From: Nocardia cyriacigeorgica
Lineage (GTDB): Bacteria; Actinomycetota; Actinomycetes; Mycobacteriales; Mycobacteriaceae
Reading direction: 5' to 3'
Assembly: GCF_005863245.1 (NCBI RefSeq)
Contig: NZ_VBUT01000005.1
Coordinates: forward strand, 496,001 to 560,000
DNA: 64,000 bases
Positions 27,344 through 35,896 of this stretch are shown here, one piece after another. The notes beneath the pieces were generated by a model. It was given only the letters and a program-made list of their open reading frames with translations. It was not told the DNA's origin and did not search any database. The position numbers and the translations under genes were made by a program. The number at the start of each line of letters is the position of its first letter. Position 1 is the first letter of the stretch.

Positions 27344-27556
27344 TCAGTCGGCCAGCCGGTAGCCGGCCTCGTCGACGGCGGCTGCGATCGCATCACGCTC
27401 CACGGGAGCAGAACTTCCGATCGTGACCAGCCCACTGGCGAGCTCGACATCGACGGAGGTGACGCCGTCGATCCGGCCGACTTCCTCGCGGACCGAGGAG
27501 ACGCAATGACCGCAGGTCATGCCGGTGACCGTGACGGTGGTGGTTGCGCTGCTCAT
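27344..27556 (-). CDS. copZ: CopZ-like copper chaperone (HMA domain)
   Basis: A 70-residue single heavy-metal-associated domain: VTGMTCGHCVSSVREEVGRI carries the CxxC Cu(I) site, and the fold ends in AAAVDEAGYRLAD. It passes Cu(I) to the N-terminal domain of CopA. It is the first gene of the leftward operon, with the operator at 27608 about 50 bases upstream. Confidence 0.9.
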   Translation of the reverse strand: MSSATTTVTVTGMTCGHCVSSVREEVGRIDGVTSVDVELASGLVTIGSSAPVERDAIAAAVDEAGYRLAD

Positions 27557-27607
27557 CTGGTTCTCCTTGGTGTTGTGGCGACTTCGCGCCGCGGAACGAA
27601 ACCTACA

Positions 27608-27624
27608 ATACCCCCCGGGGGTAT
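27608..27624. promoter_or_regulatory. CsoR-family operator (copZ-copA side)
   Basis: ATACCCCCCGGGGGTAT is a 17-base perfect palindrome with the TACCC-GGGTA form bound by CsoR/RcnR-family repressors. It lies 52 bases upstream of the leftward copZ start. Confidence 0.85.
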
Positions 27625-27720
27625 CAAGTCAAGAGGTTGCGGCAACCCGGTCGCTGAAACCACCACACAGGGCCACCGGCGAGTTCGGGGCCCGCGGCCG
27701 TGTCGACTCCACCGGTTGCA

Positions 27721-27735
27721 TACCCCACAGGGGTA
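27721..27735. promoter_or_regulatory. CsoR-family operator (rightward copZ side)
   Basis: TACCCCACAGGGGTA is a perfect palindrome of the same type, 89 bases before the rightward copZ start at 27824. With the site at 27608 it places the divergent promoters under one kind of repressor. Confidence 0.8.
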
Positions 27736-27823
27736 CGGTAAGGGTTGAAGTGTTCCTCCCGCAGCCCGGCAACGACGATTCCGGATGGGCACGCGGGTCC
27801 TCACCAGATCGACAGGAAACGAA

Positions 27824-28030
27824 ATGAGCACCTCGATCATCACCGTCGCGGGAATGACCTGCGGCGGTTGCGCTTCAAAAGTCCGGACCGAGCTCGGCGC
27901 CCTGGACGGCGTCTCCCGGGTCGACGCGGACCCTGCTACCGGCCGAGTCACCGTCGAATCAAGCCAGGAAGTCGACCCCGACGCCGTCAAGAACGCTGTG
28001 GAAACCGCCGGCTACCGAGTAGTCACCTGA
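27824..28030 (+). CDS. Second CopZ-like copper chaperone
   Basis: A 68-residue HMA domain starting MSTSIITVAGMTCGGCASK; the CxxC is followed by VRTELGALDGVSRVD and the fold ends KNAVETAGYRVVT. The ATG at 27824 follows AGGAAAC. It is divergent from the first copZ and shares the operator region. It may deliver Cu(I) to a different partner, or be a second-affinity chaperone. Confidence 0.9.
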   Translation: MSTSIITVAGMTCGGCASKVRTELGALDGVSRVDADPATGRVTVESSQEVDPDAVKNAVETAGYRVVT

Positions 28031-28282
28031 CTTCGCGGACCACATCGGAACGTGGCGCACACCCGGTTCATCGGCGCGCCGACCGATTCGTCTCCGGCCG
28101 GCGCGCCAAGCCCGGCCGGAGATGGGCACCCTTCCCACGGTCGGTGCCATCGGTGGCTCTGGTCACAGGAAGGCGAGGCAGGATGGATGTGACGGGTAGG
28201 TTGTTTCGCGACCGTTGCAGTGTTGCTTCGCCGATGTGGCCCTCGCCGAGAGAACAATGGGTGACGAGAGGAGGTGGTGCAG

Positions 28283-28423
28283 GTGGCCAGGATGTCCGAA
28301 TACACCGATATGCAGCGTAAACGCATAGACGAGGGTCGATACTTCGAGGCCGGTGCACCATCTCCGGCAACCGAGGCGTTGCCACATGGCAGCCGTTCCC
28401 TGGATCCGAGTGGTCCGCGGTGA
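28283..28423 (+). CDS. 46-residue protein coupled to the DUF6153-like gene
   Basis: GAGGAGGTGGTGC precedes the GTG at 28283 and the frame ends in a TGA overlapping the next gene's GTG by 4 bases. The peptide begins MARMSEYTDMQRKRIDEG and is hydrophilic, with no metal-binding cluster. I do not recognise it. The strong ribosome binding site and exact overlap argue that it is translated, at least as a leader for the next gene. Confidence 0.5.
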   Translation: MARMSEYTDMQRKRIDEGRYFEAGAPSPATEALPHGSRSLDPSGPR

Positions 28424-28836
28424 ACATTTCCGCTCGCCTGCGACGCACATCGCTGGGACTGCTGATGGCGGTGCTGCTGGTTGCCCCACTGATCGACTGC
28501 ACCCTGCACGGGCAAGACGAGCACACCCATCCCCCCGTCGTGGCAGCCGTCGAGGCCGTTTTCCCCTCGCACACCCATTCCCCGCACGCAATGAGCGGGG
28601 GACTCATCGACCACTGTGATCAGCACATGATCCAATGCGTCGAGAAGTCGCTGCTGCCCTCCAGCGGAGCGACGATTTCGCCGTTGCTGTGGCTGGCGTT
28701 TCTCGCCGCGACCGCAGTAGGCGCCATCGCCCTGATTTTCACCGGCACACGTGAAATCCGCGGCCCTCCCATCACCGCACTACCCGTGTCGAACGGACGA
28801 GACATACTCACGAATTTCTGTATCTCCCGACGCTGA
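28420..28836 (+). CDS. DUF6153-like small membrane protein with His/Cys loop
   Basis: A 138-residue protein starting at GTG 28420. A signal or anchor helix ([17 protein letters not shown]) is followed by a His-rich outside region ([35 protein letters not shown]) and a second helix ([19 protein letters not shown]). Length and topology fit the actinobacterial DUF6153 group. A related gene is at 40891 and a decayed fragment at 31721. Extracytoplasmic copper binding is an inference from the His/Met/Cys content and from the CsoR-type operator upstream. Confidence 0.6.
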   Translation: MNISARLRRTSLGLLMAVLLVAPLIDCTLHGQDEHTHPPVVAAVEAVFPSHTHSPHAMSGGLIDHCDQHMIQCVEKSLLPSSGATISPLLWLAFLAATAVGAIALIFTGTREIRGPPITALPVSNGRDILTNFCISRR

Positions 28837-28942
28837 TCGGTCAGCGCCAGGCCGCGACCCGTTATGTCGTCGGCCGGTGTTCGCTGCCTGCTCACCGTCT
28901 ACACCGCCCGGCGCGGCGGTTCGGATACAGAAAGCGACAATC

Positions 28943-30070
28943 ATGAATAACGTCGTATTCGGCAAACCCGCCGAAGCAGCCGCTGGAGTGCTCACCCCAC
29001 CGGCCCCGGTACGGGAATCCAGTTCACTGGTCGGCAACACCCCGGTCCTGTGGGTGAGCGCGCCCTTGGCGCCGGCCGACCGCGGATTCTGGGCGAAACT
29101 GGAAGGCTTCAATCCCGGCGGGATGAAGGACCGGCCCGCGCTGCACATGGTCGAACGCGCAAAACAACGCGGAGACCTCGCACCCGGGGCCCGCATCATC
29201 GAATCCACCAGCGGCACCCTCGGCCTCGGTTTGGCGCTGGCCGGCGCGGTGTACCACCATCCCGTCACCGTCGTCACCGATCCCGGCCTCGAACCGATCG
29301 TGGCACGCATGCTCGTCTCCTACGGCGCCCGCGTCGACATGGTGACCGAACCCCATCCCAGCGGCGGCTGGCAACAAGCACGCCGCGACCGCGTCACCGA
29401 ACTCATGGCGGCAGAGCCCGGAGCCTGGTGCCCCGACCAGTACACCAACCCCGACAACGTCGACGGATACGAATCCCTCGGCCTGGAGCTGCAGCACCAG
29501 CTCGGAGATATCGACGTGCTGGTGTGCGCGGTCGGCACCGGCGGCCACTCCGCCGGTGTGGCGCGAGTGCTGCGCCGATTCAACCCAGAACTGCAGCTGA
29601 TCGGCGTCGACACGGTCGCCTCCACGATCTTCGGCCAGCCCGCCGGCCCGCGGCTGATGCGCGGACTGGGATCCAGCATCTTCCCCCGCAACGTCGACTA
29701 CCCGGCGTTCCACGAAGTGCACTGGGTAGCACCCGCCGAAGCAGTGTGGGCGTGCCGCGCGCTGGCCGGGACACACTATGCGACCGGCGGCTGGAGCGTC
29801 GGAGCCGTGGCGCTGGTCACCGGGTGGGCCGCACGCACACTGCCGGAAGACACACGAATCGCCGCGGTGTTCCCCGACGGCCCCCAGCGCTACTTCGACA
29901 CCATCTACAACGACGACTACTGCCGCGAACACGGCCTGCTCGACACCGCGCCGCCGATCGAACCAGCCGTTATCAGCCATCCAGGCGAACGCGCAGTGGA
30001 CTCGTGGACCCGCTGCACCACCATCGTCGACCCGCACACCGGAGAGCGGACAGGAGAGGGCGCATCGTGA
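28943..30070 (+). CDS. PLP-dependent cysteine-synthase-like enzyme
   Basis: The ATG at 28943 gives 375 residues. The fold-type II core is clear: [31 protein letters not shown] with the PLP-binding Lys in [20 protein letters not shown] for the substrate/phosphate loop, and [14 protein letters not shown]. It is longer than CysK/CysM (~310) at the C-terminus, with [10 protein letters not shown]. Relatives make cysteine or beta-substituted amino acids such as diaminopropionate precursors. It overlaps the following MFS gene by four bases. Making a small exported metal-binding or redox amino acid is one possible role (inference). Confidence 0.85.
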   Translation: MNNVVFGKPAEAAAGVLTPPAPVRESSSLVGNTPVLWVSAPLAPADRGFWAKLEGFNPGGMKDRPALHMVERAKQRGDLAPGARIIESTSGTLGLGLALAGAVYHHPVTVVTDPGLEPIVARMLVSYGARVDMVTEPHPSGGWQQARRDRVTELMAAEPGAWCPDQYTNPDNVDGYESLGLELQHQLGDIDVLVCAVGTGGHSAGVARVLRRFNPELQLIGVDTVASTIFGQPAGPRLMRGLGSSIFPRNVDYPAFHEVHWVAPAEAVWACRALAGTHYATGGWSVGAVALVTGWAARTLPEDTRIAAVFPDGPQRYFDTIYNDDYCREHGLLDTAPPIEPAVISHPGERAVDSWTRCTTIVDPHTGERTGEGAS

Positions 30071-31362
30071 CCGCACTGAGGAGCTTCCGCAGCTTCGACC
30101 TCGCCGCACGGCTGTTGATGATCAACCAGTTCGGCATCAACCTCGGCTTCTACATGCTGATGCCCTACCTCGCCGGCTACCTTGCCGGACCGCTGGGCTT
30201 GGCGGCCTGGGCGGTCGGTCTCGTACTCGGGGTACGAAACTTTTCCCAGCAGGGCATGTTCCTCATCGGCGGGACCCTTGCCGACCGGCTCGGCTACAAA
30301 CCCTTGATCGTCGCGGGCTGTCTGCTGCGCACCGGCGGCTTCGCCATGCTCGTATTCACCACGTCACTGCCCGGGCTACTCATCGCTTCCGCCGCAACCG
30401 GCTTCGCCGGCGCACTGTTCAACCCCGCGGTACGCGCCTATCTGGCCGCCGACACCGGCGAACGCCGCGTCGAAGCCTTCGCGGTATTCAACATCTTCTA
30501 CCAAGCCGGGATCCTGGCCGGGCCCCTGGTCGGTCTGGCATTGATGTTCCTCGACTTCCGCGTGACCGCTGCGGCCGCGGCCGTCGTATTCGCAGCCCTG
30601 ACCGTGGCACAGCTGGCCGCCCTGCCGGCTCGGCGCGAGCAGAAGCCCGCCGAACAGACCTCGATCCTGCAGGACTGGCGGGCGGTGGCGGCCAACCGCC
30701 GGTTCCTGCTGTTCTCGCTGACGATGATCGGCTCGTATGTGCTGTCGTTCCAGGTGTATCTGGCCTTACCGCTGCAGGCCGAATACCTCGCCGGCGCGCA
30801 ATCACAAGTGCTCGTCTCGGCGCTGTTCGTGGTCTCCGGTGTGGTCGCCGTGGCCGGGCAGCTGCGCATCACCGGGTGGTTCAAGGCGCGCTGGGGAACC
30901 GGACGCAGCCTCGCGGTGGGTATGGCGATACTGGCCGCGGCGTTCCTGCCGCTGCTCGTGATACCCGGGCCCGGACGATTCGGTACCGGCGCCGCGGTCG
31001 TCGCGTTACTCCTGTCCACAGCTGTCCTGGCTGTCGGGACCGCCGCAGTGTTCCCCTTCGAAATGGACACCGTTGTCTCGCTTGCGGACGGAAGACTGGT
31101 GGCGACTCACTACGGCTTCTACAACACAATCGTCGGTGTCGGCATCCTGGCCGGCAACCTCGCCACCGGCGCGGTGGTCGGCGCCGCCCGAGATGCCGGC
31201 GCGGACTGGGCGGTGTGGGCCGGGCTCGCCCTCATCGGAGCACTGTCGGCATTCGCGCTCCATCGGCTCGATCGATCGCACACGGAACAGACGGCCACCC
31301 ATCCTTCACAGGAGCTCTCCGACCGTCAGGACCGCGAACCAGCGCAGGGTTCTTCACGCTGA
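30067..31362 (+). CDS. MFS transporter coupled to the cysteine-synthase-like gene
   Basis: The GTG at 30067 overlaps the upstream TGA (GTGA). The 431-residue protein has 12 hydrophobic helices and the MFS loop 2-3 motif [17 protein letters not shown]. The N-terminus, [20 protein letters not shown], resembles MdtH-like exporters. Translational coupling to a PLP enzyme suggests it exports that enzyme's product, or an amino-acid-like metabolite. Its promoter is probably the CsoR-type region upstream of copZ. Confidence 0.85.
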   Translation: MTALRSFRSFDLAARLLMINQFGINLGFYMLMPYLAGYLAGPLGLAAWAVGLVLGVRNFSQQGMFLIGGTLADRLGYKPLIVAGCLLRTGGFAMLVFTTSLPGLLIASAATGFAGALFNPAVRAYLAADTGERRVEAFAVFNIFYQAGILAGPLVGLALMFLDFRVTAAAAAVVFAALTVAQLAALPARREQKPAEQTSILQDWRAVAANRRFLLFSLTMIGSYVLSFQVYLALPLQAEYLAGAQSQVLVSALFVVSGVVAVAGQLRITGWFKARWGTGRSLAVGMAILAAAFLPLLVIPGPGRFGTGAAVVALLLSTAVLAVGTAAVFPFEMDTVVSLADGRLVATHYGFYNTIVGVGILAGNLATGAVVGAARDAGADWAVWAGLALIGALSAFALHRLDRSHTEQTATHPSQELSDRQDREPAQGSSR

Positions 31363-31597
31363 ACCCGGTCACCCACTCCAAGGTGATGGAAGTGGCACCG
31401 CAATTTCATGACGGGCCGCTCGCCCTGAACCCCTTAGACCGAGCCGCCCGCAACAGCTCGATGCCCATGACGCCGCCTCGGCCGCACACCGCGCTGCGAC
31501 TATCACGTCCGCCGCGGAAACCCCACCGAGGCAGCGGCTCTCGCACCGACCCAACCCATACCACCCGACCGAACCGACCCCGAAAGGAGGTATACCG

Positions 31598-31663
31598 ATG
31601 AATCCGCTGCAAATGATCTGCGATTGGATGTGCCGCGCTATGGGCAACTGCCCGATGATGTGA
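31598..31663 (+). CDS. 21-residue Met/Cys-rich micropeptide
   Basis: AAAGGAGG ends eight bases before the ATG at 31598, an ideal ribosome binding site. The peptide begins MNPLQMICDWMC and ends GNCPMM: six Met and three Cys in 21 residues. It lies 235 bases after the MFS gene on the same strand, within the copper island. It resembles the 28-residue Met ORF at 20011 in size, in AGGAGG strength and in a Met-Pro-Met/Pro-Met-Met end. Cu(I) or other soft-metal binding is inferred from composition. Confidence 0.6.
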   Translation: MNPLQMICDWMCRAMGNCPMM

Positions 31664-31720
31664 CGCCCGGCCGGGGTGGCGCCGGCCACCGTGCAGGCAC
31701 CACCCCGGGCCGGATAATGG

Positions 31721-31808
31721 TCAGCAAGGATCGCTGCCGTGGTCAGCGGCCTCACTCCTGTACGGCGAGCCGGTGTCTTCAGCTCGGTGTGATGTTGGCG
31801 GCGCTGAT
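31721..31808 (+). pseudogene. Decayed fragment of a DUF6153-like gene
   Basis: These 88 bases align with 40895-40982, the start of the DUF6153-like gene at 40891. By eye about 80-85% of positions agree, with one extra base near 31725 and one missing base near 31776, so the reading frame is broken. The match ends sharply after GCGCTGAT. It is a relic of an old duplication. Confidence 0.7.
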
Positions 31809-31866
31809 CATTCGGAGCAGTCGCGGCCGGCGCGCTGCACCGCCTCAACCGATCACAGACCAGCGG

Positions 31867-32661
31867 TCAGTCGACCAGGAATGCCGACGTACGGTCAGTC
31901 CAGGTCTTGATATCGGCGACCGAGGTCGAGATATGCAGGGTCGCGTTCGGGAGCAACTCACGCAACTTTTCAGCGGTCGATACCGGGTGCAACGGGTCGG
32001 TGTCCCACGCCAAGATCAATGTCGGGTGGGTGAGTGTGGCGATCTCGGCCGGATCCGGTAGATCTGAGCGCCCTACGCCTCGCAGTATCGGCGCGAGCAA
32101 CTCGTCGGGGACGTCGGGAGTGAACCCGAACTCGGGGTAGTCGGCGAAGATCGGGAGCGGTTCGCCCTCGGCCCACCGGTCCAGCCACGCCGCCGGCCCA
32201 TCGGAATCGATGGCCTCGGCCGCGTCGGTATACCAATTACGCGCCTGCTGAGGGCCAGTTTCCCAGGCAACCGGCGGGATCATCAGCACAAGGCGGCGAA
32301 ACCGCTGCGGCGCGGCGATCGCAGAACGCAGTGCTACATCGGCGCCCAACGACGAACCCACGAAGTCCATCGGTTCGTCGATGCCGACTGCATCCAGTAA
32401 TCCGAGCAGGTCACGGCTGAAATTTTCGAACAGATAATCCTCGGCTCGCGGGCGCCCGCTCGACCGTCCGTGGCCGCGCTGATCGTAGGTAAGCAGCCGA
32501 CGACCATCGGCCACCGCCTCGATATCGAACAACTTCAGCCCGCGCACGCCCGCACGGCTGAGCAGCACTCCGTGCGCATACCCGAGGGGCCGCCCGGCTC
32601 CAGTGATCCGGTAGGCGATCCGCCCTCCGTCACGTTCGAAGTAACTGTCTTGCAGCGGCAT
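31867..32661 (-). CDS. Alpha/beta hydrolase
   Basis: The ATG at 32661 is preferred because GAGGATG lies just upstream. The 264-residue protein has the fold's elements in order: GRPLGYAHGVLLSRAG (HG oxyanion region), RLLTYDQRGHGRSSG, nucleophile elbow DFVGSSLGADVALRS, acid region LILAWDTDPLHPVS and a late His in NATLHIST. It is a soluble esterase/epoxidase-like hydrolase of unknown substrate. It does not obviously belong to metal handling and is convergent with the Met/Cys peptide region. Confidence 0.82.
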   Translation of the reverse strand: MPLQDSYFERDGGRIAYRITGAGRPLGYAHGVLLSRAGVRGLKLFDIEAVADGRRLLTYDQRGHGRSSGRPRAEDYLFENFSRDLLGLLDAVGIDEPMDFVGSSLGADVALRSAIAAPQRFRRLVLMIPPVAWETGPQQARNWYTDAAEAIDSDGPAAWLDRWAEGEPLPIFADYPEFGFTPDVPDELLAPILRGVGRSDLPDPAEIATLTHPTLILAWDTDPLHPVSTAEKLRELLPNATLHISTSVADIKTWTDRTSAFLVD

Positions 32662-32762
32662 CGGCGACATCCTCAAGTTTAGGGTTACGGGGTAAGGGTA
32701 TAGCACCACGCGAGCGGATGATGGGGTTCGGGAACATTGACGAGAAGCGTCACGCTGAGGAG

Positions 32763-32864
32763 TTACCGCAGATCCTGGATCGGTGAGACGGCGCGATGGT
32801 GCTGCTCATGATCATGGCGGTCGGTGTGAGGGTGGTGGGCGTGGCCCGGGCTGTGCATGCGCAT
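32763..32864 (-). CDS. Possible 33-residue His-rich micropeptide
   Basis: The ORF from ATG 32864 begins MRMHSPGHAHHPHTDRHDHE and has nine His in 33 residues. It lies 89 bases after the CMD-family gene on the same strand. There is no convincing ribosome binding site; an in-frame GTG lies 27 bases upstream. The His pattern suits Ni, Cu or Zn binding, but short His-rich frames can arise by chance in this kind of DNA. Confidence 0.3.
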   Translation of the reverse strand: MRMHSPGHAHHPHTDRHDHEQHHRAVSPIQDLR

Positions 32865-32953
32865 CCGCGAGAGTGGCTTCGGCCGAGACACCCCAGTCGA
32901 ATCGCTGCCCCGTATGTTCTGAGCCTCACTTCCCTTGACGAGAAGGAGGCGGA

Positions 32954-33283
32954 TTACTCGTCTTCGGCGATGCTCTTCATCGCCTTCCATCCGTGGGTGA
33001 CGCCGCCGCCGGCGCGCAGGGCGGCGGCGACCATGACCGCTTCGGCGACATCGGCCTTGGAAGCGCCGGCCCTGACGGCGCGCTTGGCGTGGTCCTCGAT
33101 GCAGAACGGGCACTGCGTGGTCACCGCGACGCCGACCGCGATCAGCTCCCGGGTGGCCAGATCCAGATTCCCGGTGTTCTTGCTGAACACGGCCTTGTCG
33201 AATCCGAAGAAGGCCGAGACCATCTCCGGTGCTGCTTCCTTGATGTCGGCCATGAACTTCGCTTCGTCGTTGTGCGAGTGCAT
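32954..33283 (-). CDS. Carboxymuconolactone decarboxylase / AhpD-like protein
   Basis: A 109-residue protein with the AhpD-type redox motif TQCPFCIEDHAKRAVRAG (CxxC plus His) and LATRELIAVGVAV. The single-domain size fits the CMD family, which includes peroxidase partners and decarboxylases. It is downstream of an MFS exporter on the same strand, 81 bases away, so it may protect against or modify the exported compound. CxxC redox activity is likely; the substrate is unknown. Confidence 0.88.
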   Translation of the reverse strand: MHSHNDEAKFMADIKEAAPEMVSAFFGFDKAVFSKNTGNLDLATRELIAVGVAVTTQCPFCIEDHAKRAVRAGASKADVAEAVMVAAALRAGGGVTHGWKAMKSIAEDE

Positions 33284-33364
33284 CGTTGGTCCTTTGCTTG
33301 TTTTCGTTGGTCGAGCTCAGGTGTGGAAGCTCATGATGAGAGGGCCCGGGCAGGCGAGGGGTGT

Positions 33365-34819
33365 TCAGTGCATGGTGTCGGCAGACCTGCCCGTGGGCAT
33401 CGGCTCTTTTGTGTTGCCACGGAGGAACAACACAGCGACCACGGCGGCGGTCAGCAGCATCGCGAACGCCACCAACAATGCACCGCTGTAGCCGTCGGTG
33501 AGGGCGGCGGGTTCGGGCTCGGCGGAACCGCTGGTGACGGTGGCGGCGACACCGGCGAGGACCGCGATACCGAGCGCGACACCGATCTGCTGCGCGGAAT
33601 TGAGCAGCGCTGAGGCGATTCCGGCTTTGTCGCTGTCGACGTGGTAGACCGCCGCCTGGGTCAGCGCCATCACCCCGAGACCGAACCCGAGTGCCGACAT
33701 CAGCATCGCCGGTGCCAGATGCAACCAGTAGCCGCTGGTCGTGGTGATCGTGGAGAACCACAGCGCCGCGAGCGCACTGAGAATGGCGCCCGCGCCGGCG
33801 ACGAGGCGCGGGGTGAGGCTCAGCAGCAGTTTCGGAGCCAGGCCCGCACCGAGGATGATGCCGACCGCGAACGGTAGCCACGCCAGACCGGTCATGATCG
33901 GCGAATAGTCACGTACCCGCTGCAGGTAGAGCGTCAGCACATACAGCGACCCCATCGGTCCCACCGCCAGCAGCAGCATGGTGAGGTAGGCGCCGGTGCG
34001 GTTGCGGTCGCGGAACAGGCTCAGCGGGACGAGAGGGTTGCGGCTGCGTGCCTGGGTGAGCACGAAACCTGTCAGGACAGCGACGGCCACGCCCGCGGCG
34101 ATCAGTGCGATCGGGTCGGTGAAGCCGTCTTCGCCGAAGCGGGTGATCGCGTAGACGAGGGCGAACGTGCCTGCCGTACCGAGCACGGCGCCGAGGGTGC
34201 CGAGTTGTCCGCGGTGCGGCTGCGGGGCGACCAGGGTGCGGGTCCCCAGCAGCACGAGCAGCCCGATGGGGATATTGATGAAGAAGACCCAGCGCCACCC
34301 GAGGGTGCCGGTCAGCACGCCGCCGGCCAGCAGGCCGATCACGATGCCCAGACCCGACATCGCGCCATAGAGCGATAACGCGGTGTCGCGCAGCTTGCGC
34401 TCGGCGAAGGTCGTGGTGATCAGGGCGAGCACGTTGGGGGCGATGAGCGCCGCACCCAGCCCTTGCAGCCCGCGCGCCCCGATCAGCATGCCCGCGGTCT
34501 GCCCCAGACCACCGGCGAGCGAGGCGACCACGAAGATGATCAAACCGACCTGCACGGTGCGGCGCCGTCCCCACAGGTCCCCGATGCGGCCACCGAGCAT
34601 CAGCAACGCACCGAACGCCAGGATGTAGGCATTCACCACCCACGACAGATGCACCGCGCGTACGTCCAGTTCCCGCTGGATGCTGGGCAGCGCCACGTTC
34701 ACCACCGAGTCGTCGAGCACCAGCATCAACTGAGCCGTCGCGATGGTGAACAAGGAAGCCACCGCCGCGGGTGACGTCTTGCCGCCCTTGTCCGCCGCGG
34801 TGCCGACTACCTCGGTCAT
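33365..34819 (-). CDS. DHA2-type MFS exporter
   Basis: The ATG at 34819 has AGGAG eight bases upstream. The 484-residue protein has AQLMLVLDDSVVNVALPSI, LLMLGGRIGDLWGRRRTVQVG and RGLQGLGAALIAPNVLAL, the signatures of EmrB/QacA-type exporters, with 14 helices. It is divergent from the CGNR regulator gene at 34904, and the region between has two inverted repeats. The substrate is probably a lipophilic or cationic toxicant controlled by that regulator. Confidence 0.87.
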   Translation of the reverse strand: MTEVVGTAADKGGKTSPAAVASLFTIATAQLMLVLDDSVVNVALPSIQRELDVRAVHLSWVVNAYILAFGALLMLGGRIGDLWGRRRTVQVGLIIFVVASLAGGLGQTAGMLIGARGLQGLGAALIAPNVLALITTTFAERKLRDTALSLYGAMSGLGIVIGLLAGGVLTGTLGWRWVFFINIPIGLLVLLGTRTLVAPQPHRGQLGTLGAVLGTAGTFALVYAITRFGEDGFTDPIALIAAGVAVAVLTGFVLTQARSRNPLVPLSLFRDRNRTGAYLTMLLLAVGPMGSLYVLTLYLQRVRDYSPIMTGLAWLPFAVGIILGAGLAPKLLLSLTPRLVAGAGAILSALAALWFSTITTTSGYWLHLAPAMLMSALGFGLGVMALTQAAVYHVDSDKAGIASALLNSAQQIGVALGIAVLAGVAATVTSGSAEPEPAALTDGYSGALLVAFAMLLTAAVVAVLFLRGNTKEPMPTGRSADTMH

Positions 34820-34840
34820 GTTCACATCTCCTCATCATGG

Positions 34841-34859
34841 GATACCCCCGTAAGGTATC
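34841..34859. promoter_or_regulatory. Inverted repeat in the MFS/CGNR promoter region
   Basis: GATACCCCCGTAAGGTATC has GATACC/GGTATC arms and a half match to the ATACCCC-type operators elsewhere in the window. It lies 22 bases before the leftward MFS start. Confidence 0.5.
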
Positions 34860-34867
34860 GAGCCCTG

Positions 34868-34899
34868 GCTAATGTGTCAATCCGGTGTGTAGCATTAGC
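34868..34899. promoter_or_regulatory. GCTAATG...CATTAGC inverted repeat before the CGNR gene
   Basis: GCTAATG (34868-34874) and CATTAGC (34893-34899) are exact inverted repeats with an 18-base spacer, ending four bases before the GTG start. It is a likely operator for autoregulation. Confidence 0.55.
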
Positions 34900-34903
34900 T
34901 TTT

Positions 34904-35461
34904 GTGACCGGCCGTTTCCCCTTGCTCGGCGAGCCATTGCCGCTGGATCTGATCAACACCACCCCCTCCCTCGGCGACCTGCTGCAAACCCCCGACGATC
35001 TGCGCGCCTGGTACACGGCCCAAGCCCACCGGCTACCCGAACTCGACGGCGACATCAGCGCGGCCGATGTCGCCGCAGTCCGCGAGATCCGCGGCCACAT
35101 CGCGGCCGCCCTGGAGCGCACCCGTCGCGGGCAATGCCCACACCGGCTCGACCTACTCGCGCTCGAACGCGCCCAACTCGCAGCCCCCGCGGTCACGCAC
35201 CTGAGGTGGGAAGACGCCGGATTGACCGCCGCCCGCCGGCGTGCGGGCACGCCCGGACAACGTCTGGCCGCCGAACTCGCCGAATCTGCCGCTCACCTGC
35301 TGGCCGATCCCGCGGTCACCACGATCCGGCAATGTGACGCCCACGACTGCGTGATCTGGTTCCTGCCCACCAACTCGCGCCGGCGCTGGTGCTCACCCGC
35401 TCTGTGTGGCAACCGTATGCGCGTGGCCCGGCACTACCGGCGCCACAAAGCCGAACAGTAG
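34904..35461 (+). CDS. CGNR zinc-finger transcription regulator
   Basis: A 185-residue protein from GTG 34904. The N-terminal part, with LPLDLINTTPSLGDLLQTPD, is the stress-responsive ABATE-like domain. The C-terminal zinc finger has CDAHDCVIWFLPTNSRRRWC followed by SPALCGNRMRVARHYRRHK, including the diagnostic CGNR. It is divergent from an MFS exporter and likely represses it. The start is almost leaderless: the inverted repeat ends four bases before it. Confidence 0.88.
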   Translation: MTGRFPLLGEPLPLDLINTTPSLGDLLQTPDDLRAWYTAQAHRLPELDGDISAADVAAVREIRGHIAAALERTRRGQCPHRLDLLALERAQLAAPAVTHLRWEDAGLTAARRRAGTPGQRLAAELAESAAHLLADPAVTTIRQCDAHDCVIWFLPTNSRRRWCSPALCGNRMRVARHYRRHKAEQ

Positions 35462-35525
35462 CCACCACGCGGCATGTGGCGGTCCAGAGCATGAGCGACA
35501 CCGAGGACCTCACCTGTCGACACTC

Positions 35526-35717
35526 TCAGTCCTCGTCGGGAGTATCGGGATCGCGCAACTGCCGGTGTGTTCCGCCGAGTTCAGGCAGGTGGAAGCCGTA
35601 GTGGCCATCGATGCCGATATCCGTCCGGATGAACGGTGAGAGTCCGGCAGCGTCCACATCCAGCACCGGATGGCCGTGGCCGCGTAGTTCGGTCAACGCG
35701 CGATCGATGTAGACGGT
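35526..35717 (-). pseudogene. C-terminal remnant of a Tn3-family transposase
   Basis: The reading frame TVYIDRALTELRGHGHPVLD, then LSPFIR, IDGHYGFHLPELGG and RQLRDPDTPDED to a stop at 35526, resembles the C-terminus of actinobacterial Tn3-family transposases, where a LSP-x-hydrophobic segment precedes GRYAF/HYSF and LPDL. Only about 63 residues remain; sequence upstream in the same frame is unrelated. It marks an old transposition or deletion next to the copper genes. Confidence 0.55.
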
Positions 35718-35806
35718 GCGATTTCCGGCGGCAGCACCTGACGGGGCCGACACCACGCCACCCGGTCGCACCCCAGGCAGCTCGCCCCAATACCTGATCG
35801 GCCCCT

Positions 35807-35822
35807 TTCCTTCCGGAAGGAA
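35807..35822. repeat. 16-base perfect palindrome beside a CsoR-type operator
   Basis: TTCCTTCCGGAAGGAA is perfectly palindromic and ends 14 bases before the operator at 35837. It may be a second regulator site. Confidence 0.55.
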
Positions 35823-35836
35823 GCCCCTCTTGCAGT

Positions 35837-35853
35837 ATACCCCTGGGGGGTAT
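35837..35853. promoter_or_regulatory. CsoR-family operator before the His-rich HVHP gene
   Basis: ATACCCCTGGGGGGTAT matches the operator form seen at 27608, 38391, 40613 and 40649. It lies 43 bases upstream of the ATG at 35897. Confidence 0.85.
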
Positions 35854-35896
35854 ATGTTTCCTCTCGTCCCACTGACGACGAGAACAGGAAATTGCA

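Noticed and set aside
31387..31601. + strand frame ending PRKEVYR that overlaps the Met/Cys micropeptide start
   Set aside because: The TGA overlap looks like coupling, but the frame is Arg/Pro-rich, has no clear start and resembles an incidental open frame.
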